Positions 58,247 through 64,000 of a stretch of 64,000 bases of DNA are shown one piece after another. The notes below the pieces were generated by a model that was not told the DNA's origin, ran no database searches, and worked only from the letters and a program-made list of their open reading frames with translations. How positions within the stretch are numbered: the first letter of the stretch is position 1; every line of letters starts with the position of its first letter. The DNA is from JAVVEG01 sp041751425. Its GTDB lineage: Bacteria > Pseudomonadota > Gammaproteobacteria > Pseudomonadales > Pseudohongiellaceae. The stretch is taken from positions 184,783-248,782 of the forward strand of contig JBGSXL010000008.1 of the NCBI GenBank assembly GCA_041751425.1. The letters are read 5' to 3'. Both the position numbers and the translations under genes were made by a program.

Positions 58247-59287
58247 ATGATCTTTCGACAACTTTATGATGCTACATCTTCTACCTACACATATTTGCTG
58301 GCTGATGAAACAAGCCGTGAAGCTATTCTCATCGATCCGGTTTTCGAACAGATGCACCGAGACCTGGCAATGCTTCGGGAGTTGAATCTGGTCCTGAAAA
58401 TTGTCGCGGATACGCATGCTCACGCTGACCATATAACCGCCGCCTGGGTATTGCAGCAAAAGACTGGCTGCAAAATAGCGTTGGCTGCGGCAGCGGGCGC
58501 CGAGAACGTTGATATCGCTTTAAATAATGGCGACAAATTTGGTGTTACCGGTGTAAGTCTGGAAGCAAGATCAACACCGGGTCACACCAATGGTTGCATG
58601 AGCTTTTTGCTGGAAGACAAGAGCCGAATATTTACTGGCGATGCTTTGCTTATCCGTGGCTGCGGCCGCAGTGATTTCCAACAGGGAGATGCCGCCAGAT
58701 TATTTCATTCCATCACCCAGCAGATATTCACACTCCCGGATAGTTGCGCGGTATATCCCGCCCACGATTATCATGGCCGCACGCAGTCTTCGGTCGCTGA
58801 AGAGAAGGAGTATAATCCGCGAGTGGGCGGTGGCGCCAATGAGAAGGATTTTGTTCAGTATATGAACGCCATGCAATTGCCTCATCCCAAAAAAATCGCA
58901 GAAGCGTTGCCAAACAATATGCGTAGTGGCAAACCCGAAAATGGCAAACTGCCGGATGAAGCGGATTGGGCGGATCTGAGAATCACTTTCGCGGGAGTTC
59001 CTGAGGTTGAACCCGAGTGGGTAATGCAAAATCAACCTTCCGTAACTATTCTGGATGTGCGCGAAGCCGATGAGATTGGTGAGTCCGTTTCCGGACTGCG
59101 CAATGCCATATTGATTCCATTGAACGAACTGCGCGATCGAGTTCACGAAGTGCCTCGCGATAAGCCAGTTGTCACTTTATGCCGCTCCGGTAAGCGTTCA
59201 GCAATGGCGATGGAGATTCTGAAGAAAAACGGTCATGAAAAAGTAGCCAATATCCACGGTGGTATCCTGAACTGGCACAAGAGTTGA
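58247..59287 (+). CDS. Persulfide dioxygenase–rhodanese fusion (ETHE1-like)
   Basis: Residues 1–250 form an ETHE1-like metallo-beta-lactamase domain that oxidises glutathione persulfide to sulfite. The iron/metal residues are H57, H59, D61, H62, H113, D132 and H173 (in THAHADH, PGHTNG, FTGDAL and PAHDYHG). Residues 260–347 form a rhodanese domain with C312 in TLCRSGKRSAM. Such fusions convert persulfide and sulfite to thiosulfate. GGAGAAG lies before the ATG at 58247, better than GTG 58214. AlkB follows after 45 bases. It complements the sulfide:quinone oxidoreductase at 27–28.6 kb. Confidence 0.92.
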   Translation: MIFRQLYDATSSTYTYLLADETSREAILIDPVFEQMHRDLAMLRELNLVLKIVADTHAHADHITAAWVLQQKTGCKIALAAAAGAENVDIALNNGDKFGVTGVSLEARSTPGHTNGCMSFLLEDKSRIFTGDALLIRGCGRSDFQQGDAARLFHSITQQIFTLPDSCAVYPAHDYHGRTQSSVAEEKEYNPRVGGGANEKDFVQYMNAMQLPHPKKIAEALPNNMRSGKPENGKLPDEADWADLRITFAGVPEVEPEWVMQNQPSVTILDVREADEIGESVSGLRNAILIPLNELRDRVHEVPRDKPVVTLCRSGKRSAMAMEILKKNGHEKVANIHGGILNWHKS

Positions 59288-59332
59288 TATCAGTGTGACG
59301 CAAACCGCCCGCTTCCATAAGTTGTCTTCTTA

Positions 59333-60010
59333 ATGAACTTCTCAACAGGTGATCTTTTTTATCAATTTGCCAGCGCTACAGGTGCTCATGAAAACCTGAC
59401 CAATGGTGCGCAGATTCTCCGCGGCTTTGCACTCTCCATAGACGACCAGCTATTGGCAGCCATCCATGCAATCAGTGTCGAAGCACCTTTTCGGCACCTG
59501 ATCACGCCGGGTGGACACATAATGTCGGTAGCCATGACCAATTGCGGCCCACTGGGTTGGATAAGTGATTCCGCTGGCTATCGCTACGCCAACTGTGACC
59601 CGCAAACCAGTAAAGGGTGGCCAACCCTGCCTGAAACATTTCTGCATCTGGCACAAAACGCTGCGCGAACAGCGGGATATTCCGATTTCGCGCCAGATGC
59701 CTGTCTGATCAATCGCTATAAACCCGGCTCACGCTTGACCTTGCATCAGGACAAGGATGAATTGAACATGGATGCACCTATTGTCTCTGTTTCGCTCGGA
59801 TTGCCCGCGCGATTTTTATTCGGCGGTGCCACCCGCAAACAATCGCCACAACGCTATCCGCTGTATCATGGTGACGTTGTGGTCTGGGGTGGTGCATCGC
59901 GTTTGGCATATCATGGCATTGCACCGCTTGCGAATGGGATACATGAGAAAACCGGCGCTCTGCGCTTTAACCTGACATTTCGACAAGTACACTCAGTAAA
60001 TGAATGCTGA
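59333..60010 (+). CDS. alkB: AlkB: DNA/RNA oxidative demethylase
   Basis: AlkB reverses methyl damage such as 1-methyladenine using Fe(II) and 2-oxoglutarate. Iron ligands are H138, D140 (LHQDKDE) and H194 (YHGIAP). The 2-oxoglutarate arginines are R211 and R217 (RFNLTFR). NRYKPGS and DAPIVSVSLGLPA are family blocks. The length of 225 residues matches. There is no adjacent ada. The 3' end overlaps by 7 bases the longest frame of the following sulfurtransferase. Confidence 0.95.
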   Translation: MNFSTGDLFYQFASATGAHENLTNGAQILRGFALSIDDQLLAAIHAISVEAPFRHLITPGGHIMSVAMTNCGPLGWISDSAGYRYANCDPQTSKGWPTLPETFLHLAQNAARTAGYSDFAPDACLINRYKPGSRLTLHQDKDELNMDAPIVSVSLGLPARFLFGGATRKQSPQRYPLYHGDVVVWGGASRLAYHGIAPLANGIHEKTGALRFNLTFRQVHSVNEC

Positions 60011-60030
60011 AAGGAAAAAAGGATTTAACT

Positions 60031-60888
60031 ATGTTCGACACACTGATTACTCCGCAGCAATTGCAGGACAATCTGAACGATTATTGCGTATTTGATTGCC
60101 GTTTCAATCTGGCGGATGTCGACTATGGCAGACGGAGTTTTGATTTTTCTCATATTCCCGGCGCCTCTTTCCTGGACCTGAACAAAGATTTGTCTTCGCC
60201 TGTAAGCACTGACACCGGTAGACACCCTCTGCCCGATCCTCAAATTCTTGCTGACCTTCTGTACAGCGTTGGACTTCGTCCTGGTAAACAAGCAGTGGTG
60301 TACGACGATGTGGGTGGTGCCACCGCAGCAAGGGCTTGGTGGCTTCTGCGTTGGCTGGGACATCACAATGTTGCAGTGCTTGATGGTGGCTTTCCGGCCT
60401 GGCAGGCGGCGGGATTTGCTATGACTGCGGACACGCGCAAACCGGCAACAATCTCTGAGCATGTTTCCGCACGCGTTGACATTAAGCAGGTGTTGAGTAC
60501 CGCTGATGTATCGAACAATCTGGACACGCAGAATTTTACAGTTGTGGATGCCCGTTCAGCAGAACGCTATCTGGGCCAGGTGGAACCTATTGACCCGGTC
60601 GCCGGGCATGTTCCACATGCACTAAACCGCCCATTGACAGATAATCTACAGGATGGGAAATTTAAAAACGCCGCCACATTACGCGCAGAATGGTTGCAGG
60701 TTCTGGAAGGACATGCACCCGAAAAAATAGTCCATATGTGCGGATCCGGCGTGACTGCCTGCCACAACCAATTAGCTATGGAGATCGCGGGGCTGCACGG
60801 ATCACGAGTGTATGTGGGATCCTGGAGCGAGTGGATACGTGATCCGACCCGGCCCGTGGCTGTTGAGAAGTCGCCGGCACAAAACTGA
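60031..60888 (+). CDS. sseA: Sulfurtransferase, 3-mercaptopyruvate type
   Basis: This protein has two rhodanese domains; the second carries the active cysteine C237 in HMCGSGVTAC. CGSGVTA is the pattern of 3-mercaptopyruvate sulfurtransferases rather than the CRKGVTA of thiosulfate enzymes, so mercaptopyruvate is the likely sulfur donor. The N-terminal domain has FDCRFNL and GGATAARAWWLLRWLGH. A longer frame starts at 60004, but AAAAGGA before 60031 favours the later ATG. The 3' end overlaps the convergent ModF-like gene by 113 bases. Confidence 0.9.
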   Translation: MFDTLITPQQLQDNLNDYCVFDCRFNLADVDYGRRSFDFSHIPGASFLDLNKDLSSPVSTDTGRHPLPDPQILADLLYSVGLRPGKQAVVYDDVGGATAARAWWLLRWLGHHNVAVLDGGFPAWQAAGFAMTADTRKPATISEHVSARVDIKQVLSTADVSNNLDTQNFTVVDARSAERYLGQVEPIDPVAGHVPHALNRPLTDNLQDGKFKNAATLRAEWLQVLEGHAPEKIVHMCGSGVTACHNQLAMEIAGLHGSRVYVGSWSEWIRDPTRPVAVEKSPAQN

Positions 60889-62407
60889 GAAACTGATTGA
60901 TGCATCGTGGATGCTCACCCACGGTATGGCTGACATAAATAAGGCTCGTTGCCGTCTTTGCCGCAATCACATCCAGCGTTTCCAGAATCACCGTGCGATG
61001 CCAATCGTCCAAACCAACACAGGGCTCATCCAGAATCAATACAGCGGGATGCTTAACCATGGCGCGCGCCAGCAAAACCAACCTCTGTTGCCCGAATGAA
61101 ATTTCGTGATAATTTTCTTCTGCCAGATCAGCCATCTGAAAAGCCAGTAACCATTCCAACGCGCTGCAACGTTCGCTTGCGCCGTTGTCATCGTACAAAC
61201 CTACGGAGTCAAAGAAACCGGATACAACTACATCGATAACCCGCCAACCTTTGCCGTAGCGATTATGCAATTCATTCGACACAACGCCGAAATGGGCTTT
61301 GACATCCCAGACTGTTTCGCCACTACCGCGCTGCTTTCCAAACAACCTGACCCGTTGGCCGTAAGCCTTGTGATTATCACCATTAATCAAACCCAAGAGG
61401 GTAGACTTGCCGCAACCGTTTGGCCCTTCAATCAATACATGCTGGCCCTGCCACATCGTCCAGGAAACATCATCCAGCACGAGTTGTGATTGCCACGCAG
61501 CGCTAACACCAGACAACTCTATAAGTGGCATAGCTGCAGATATCTCCACAGCAGCATGGCCGGAACAAGGAGCAGGTAACGCATCTGGAATGCGGGGAGA
61601 ATTATTGAGCATCTGCGCAAAAATATCGCTGCCTTCAACCGTAGCTCGCTCGCCTTGTGCAATAACTGCAAGTTCTTGTAGCAATAGCATATGCGTCGTA
61701 TTCTGCGCAATCTTTGCTGTAACCCGTCCTGTCAGTTTTGAATCGGAGATTACATCTGCGCGACGACGACTGAGCAGGATGCTGCTATTGTCAATGCTCT
61801 GCCAATCACAGAGCACACGCACGATACGCTCTTTGGATTCACGATCTATGCTCTCCAGCGGATCATCGAGTACAAGCAGTCTGGGATTCTGAAAAATGGC
61901 GCGCGCAATCATTGCCTTGCGAACCTGGCCAGAGGACAGAAACCTGATTCCTCTGTGTTGTAGTTCAGCAATATCCAGCGCTTCGAGCAACTGATCGAAT
62001 CTCTGCCTTTCTGTTTGAAAGTTACCCGACCCCTTCCTCTCTAAATCTACTAAACTAACACCATCTCCCAGCACCAGATTAGCAACTGTTGTACCTTGAT
62101 CCAGTGCGGATTCGCTGTATTCACTGATGTCCAGGCGATTATCCTGTTGCCAAAGGCGCTGCTGCTCTTCGAAAGAGACGACAATGATATCGCGTTGCGG
62201 AACGAATCCGTCTGTATACTGCACGCTGGACTGCCCCTGGCGCAGTTTGCCCAGCAATAAATGTGAGAACAACGTTTTCCCTGCGCCGTTACCGCCGAAC
62301 ACGCACCAGTGCTGTCCGCAGAGTAGTGAAAAAGATTGCACGCGCAACGTTCTGCGACTATTGATACGACACACCGCATCGCGCACCTGAATCAATGGTT
62401 TATCCAT
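60776..62407 (-). CDS. modF: ModF-like double ATP-binding cassette protein
   Basis: This 543-residue protein has two ABC ATPase domains and no membrane part. Walker A motifs are GGNGAGKT (38–45) and GPNGCGKST (about 328–336). The Walker B regions are LLVLDDPLESID and VLILDEPCVGLD. The first signature is LSSGQVRKA and the second ISFGQQRL. This matches E. coli ModF/PhrA, a soluble protein of unclear role near molybdate genes. The last 30 or so residues run into the sulfurtransferase 3' end on the other strand and have no family match. It lies 2 bases downstream of the esterase gene. Confidence 0.85.
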   Translation of the reverse strand: MDKPLIQVRDAVCRINSRRTLRVQSFSLLCGQHWCVFGGNGAGKTLFSHLLLGKLRQGQSSVQYTDGFVPQRDIIVVSFEEQQRLWQQDNRLDISEYSESALDQGTTVANLVLGDGVSLVDLERKGSGNFQTERQRFDQLLEALDIAELQHRGIRFLSSGQVRKAMIARAIFQNPRLLVLDDPLESIDRESKERIVRVLCDWQSIDNSSILLSRRRADVISDSKLTGRVTAKIAQNTTHMLLLQELAVIAQGERATVEGSDIFAQMLNNSPRIPDALPAPCSGHAAVEISAAMPLIELSGVSAAWQSQLVLDDVSWTMWQGQHVLIEGPNGCGKSTLLGLINGDNHKAYGQRVRLFGKQRGSGETVWDVKAHFGVVSNELHNRYGKGWRVIDVVVSGFFDSVGLYDDNGASERCSALEWLLAFQMADLAEENYHEISFGQQRLVLLARAMVKHPAVLILDEPCVGLDDWHRTVILETLDVIAAKTATSLIYVSHTVGEHPRCINQFLSFVPATSQQPRAGSDHVSTRSRIPHTLVIRAAPRSP

Positions 62408-62409
62408 AC

Positions 62410-63411
62410 TCAGGGTCTGTTTCCCAACGCACGCTGCATCACTTCATTCTGAATATTCATGAAATGTCCAACTGAACGACGCCAATACTCCGCATTGTGA
62501 CGACCACGACTTTGCATGAAATCGAATGGCACATCGTTCAGCAGCAATAATTGCATGAACTCACGCGCAACCGTGACCAGACTGTCTTCCGTGCCACTGT
62601 CGATGTAAATGTGAGGCAACTGACTCTTTGGTACGCTATAAATGATCTGAAACGGATCGTACGATTGTGCCTGCTCCAGTGTTAAGAAGTCCGTACCCAG
62701 CGGCGTTCGCTCTGCCTGGGTACTGAAACCGTCGATGGCAATAATGGCTGCAATGAACTCATCAGCACGGTCTATCTCCGCCTGCTGCTGCGGACTTCTC
62801 TCCGGCCTTGCCACGCGCAGCTGACCTGCCGCTATAGCCTCACTGCGATCGCGGGCAAAAGCCAATACCCCGCTGGTACTCGCCATGGACACAAACAGTT
62901 CCGGATGACGAAGCCCTAGCATGAATGCACCATAGCCCCCCATCGACAAACCGGCAATCGCCCTGCCCTCGCGTTGCGCCAGCGTCCGAAAATTGGCATC
63001 CACATGCGGAATCACGTCCTCCATGATGTGATCTTCCCAGTTGTTCCTGGCGCCATTCTCACTCTCCGCGAAATTCACAAACCAGGTATTGCCGCCATCG
63101 GGCATGACAATAATCAGATCGCCAATTGTTCTTGCATAAAAAGCCGCACCAAGATTACGACCCCAGACCGTGTAGTTCTGCATATAACCGTGCAGCAAAT
63201 AAATAACCGGATAACTTTTACCACTGTCGGCATAGTCGACAGGCAGCACAATGTCGTATTTCATTTGCCGATCTACTGCCGCACTAAAAAACTCAACCGT
63301 CTGCAACCCCTCCGGCGTCGGCGGCGGCACTTGTGCAACGCTGTTCATGGCCCACAACAAGCATGCCACTACTCCCATGTACGTAAGTACTTTGCTCACA
63401 ATAAATCTCAC
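62410..63411 (-). CDS. Exported esterase (alpha/beta hydrolase, esterase D/antigen 85-like)
   Basis: A signal peptide (1–27, VVACLLWAMNSVAQ) precedes an alpha/beta hydrolase. The nucleophile is S156 in IAGLSMGGYGAF, and a C-terminal histidine lies in SRGRHNAEYW. YPVIYLLHGYMQNYTVWG gives the oxyanion region. The family (Putative esterase) includes feruloyl esterases and S-formylglutathione hydrolases. The signal peptide argues against the cytoplasmic formaldehyde enzyme. The start is ATG 63411 and the gene probably shares a transcript with modF. Confidence 0.88.
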   Translation of the reverse strand: MRFIVSKVLTYMGVVACLLWAMNSVAQVPPPTPEGLQTVEFFSAAVDRQMKYDIVLPVDYADSGKSYPVIYLLHGYMQNYTVWGRNLGAAFYARTIGDLIIVMPDGGNTWFVNFAESENGARNNWEDHIMEDVIPHVDANFRTLAQREGRAIAGLSMGGYGAFMLGLRHPELFVSMASTSGVLAFARDRSEAIAAGQLRVARPERSPQQQAEIDRADEFIAAIIAIDGFSTQAERTPLGTDFLTLEQAQSYDPFQIIYSVPKSQLPHIYIDSGTEDSLVTVAREFMQLLLLNDVPFDFMQSRGRHNAEYWRRSVGHFMNIQNEVMQRALGNRP

Positions 63412-63484
63412 AGTATTCTCAATTGAAACTCCAGTTCCCGATAATAAGCCGCTTCAATGTAAAGGGAAACTCTGCTTTTATGTG

Positions 63485-63653
63485 AGCGCTGTAGGTCGAG
63501 TTGGAGTTGGGAGGTGGTTCGAATCGGGACACGCCCACAAGTACGTCCCTGTAGGGCTCGATCGCGTTTCCGCCTTTATCCCCGGAGGGGGGTCCTGGCG
63601 GTCGACGGTCCCGCTCCGAACCACCTCCCAACTCCAACTCTAGCAGCAGCGCT
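63485..63653. repeat. Hairpin-forming repeat element with long inverted ends
   Basis: Positions 63498–63521 and 63617–63640 are a perfect 24-base inverted repeat. It extends outwards through 6 mostly unpaired bases to AGCGCTG (63485–63491) and CAGCGCT (63647–63653). Inwards CGGGAC (63525–63530) pairs with GTCCCG (63608–63613). The inner part holds GTACGTCCCTGTAGGGCTCG, which also occurs near the right edge in inverted form. No transposase frame is present and no clear target duplication is seen. It looks like a MITE-type or REP-like intergenic element. Confidence 0.8.
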
Positions 63654-63950
63654 TCGCTCCATGAGTTCGTTGCAAACAACCCCTGATTACATCTCTGGTA
63701 GTAGTGCTTCGCTTCAGGATTTCAGTTCGATTTCAGTTGTCAATGGCACTCAGCTCAATGATTGTTATACCAGTGCAACTCGGCGAAAACTGTGCGCCGC
63801 CTTGATATCCCGAGCATAGGTGTTAGCGCTCAAGAGCTCGCAGGATGAAGCAGCAGCCGCGGCTAATGCAACGCTGCAGAAAAGCAGCATGAGCAACCAC
63901 CCTACTCGTCCGCACAGTGCCAGGTCGGTGGTGTGGGTGGACGCGCGCAG
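63654..63950. other. Non-coding stretch between repeat elements
   Basis: No frame here has a domain or a good start. One short segment, TAG(C/T)AG(C/T)GCTTCGCT(C/T)C, occurs twice, at about 63644 and 63702. An inverted pair CGTCCGCAC / GTGTGGGTGGACG lies near 63907–63942. The region is probably made of decayed repeat copies. Confidence 0.4.
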
Positions 63951-64000
63951 GACCGTCGACCGCCAGGGAAGGCGGGCGATCGAGCCCTACAGGGATGTAC
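63951..64000. repeat. Partial inverted copy of the 63.5-kb repeat core (runs past window edge)
   Basis: Read on the minus strand, 63977–64000 matches the core at 63541–63564 at 23 of 24 positions, and 63951–63967 matches 63594–63610 at 17 of 17. The spacer between these blocks is 9 bases here against 29 in the other copy. The two elements face each other about 400 bases apart. Confidence 0.75.

Noticed and set aside
63251..63819. Frames crossing the hairpin element at the right end
   Set aside because: They run through the inverted repeat or antisense to the esterase signal peptide and have no domain.

Overview
The window is a chromosomal segment of a gammaproteobacterium, most likely in or near the Pseudomonadales but probably not Pseudomonas itself. 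The strongest evidence is the order aminotransferase – dksA – gluQ – cbrX – cbrA – cbrB – [crcZ-like RNA] – pcnB – deoxynucleoside kinase – panB – panC – acs at 10.4–24.1 kb. From memory this closely follows the Pseudomonas aeruginosa cbrAB neighbourhood, but a deoxynucleoside kinase sits where folK is expected, and panD and pgi are missing. Coding density is high. I saw no tRNA, rRNA, prophage, CRISPR array or transposase gene.

Layout. 0–2.6 kb: end of an unknown gene, a glutathione transferase, a small P-loop kinase, and a ParD-like protein overlapping a second-type methionine aminopeptidase. 2.6–10.4 kb: Fe-S carrier ATPase ApbC, a secreted protein, a membrane pyrophosphatase, two envelope proteins of unknown function, a PLP sulfur amino acid enzyme and a Rieske protein. 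10.4–24.1 kb: the cbrAB region. Between cbrB and pcnB the DNA holds no gene, but has a near-consensus sigma-54 promoter with distal inverted repeats and four A-rich AANAANAA clusters. This is the expected design of CrcZ, the RNA that titrates Hfq/Crc in carbon catabolite repression. 24–29 kb: a thiolase, a SulP transporter coupled to a fused DUF442–sulfide:quinone oxidoreductase, and a cold shock gene with a long leader. 29.4–36.4 kb: a LysR regulator, a fused TRAP permease without a binding protein, an AI-2E family transporter, a Tat-exported dienelactone hydrolase, a decayed metallophosphoesterase and a CigR-like protein. 36.5–42.3 kb: the glyoxylate shunt (glcB opposite aceA–aceK). 42.4–50.6 kb: an RNA helicase, a lipoprotein, moeA, an RmlD-like reductase that lost its catalytic lysine, and ssb opposite uvrA. 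50.8–63.4 kb: an exported amidohydrolase, a quinohaemoprotein alcohol dehydrogenase, a SIMPL protein, 5-oxoprolinase pxpBCA, a persulfide dioxygenase–rhodanese fusion, alkB, a mercaptopyruvate-type sulfurtransferase, a ModF-like double ATPase and an exported esterase. The last 0.5 kb is non-coding and holds a long hairpin element plus an inverted partial relative.

How it fits together. The gene set suits a heterotroph living on organic acids, acetate, peptides and alcohols: acetyl-CoA synthetase, thiolase, glyoxylate shunt, 5-oxoproline salvage, and carbon-source control by CbrAB with its small RNA. Two separated sulfur loci (26.98–28.65 and 58.2–60.9 kb) together encode sulfide oxidation to persulfide, then sulfite and thiosulfate. 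Functions are assigned by reading motifs and from family knowledge; no database search was run.
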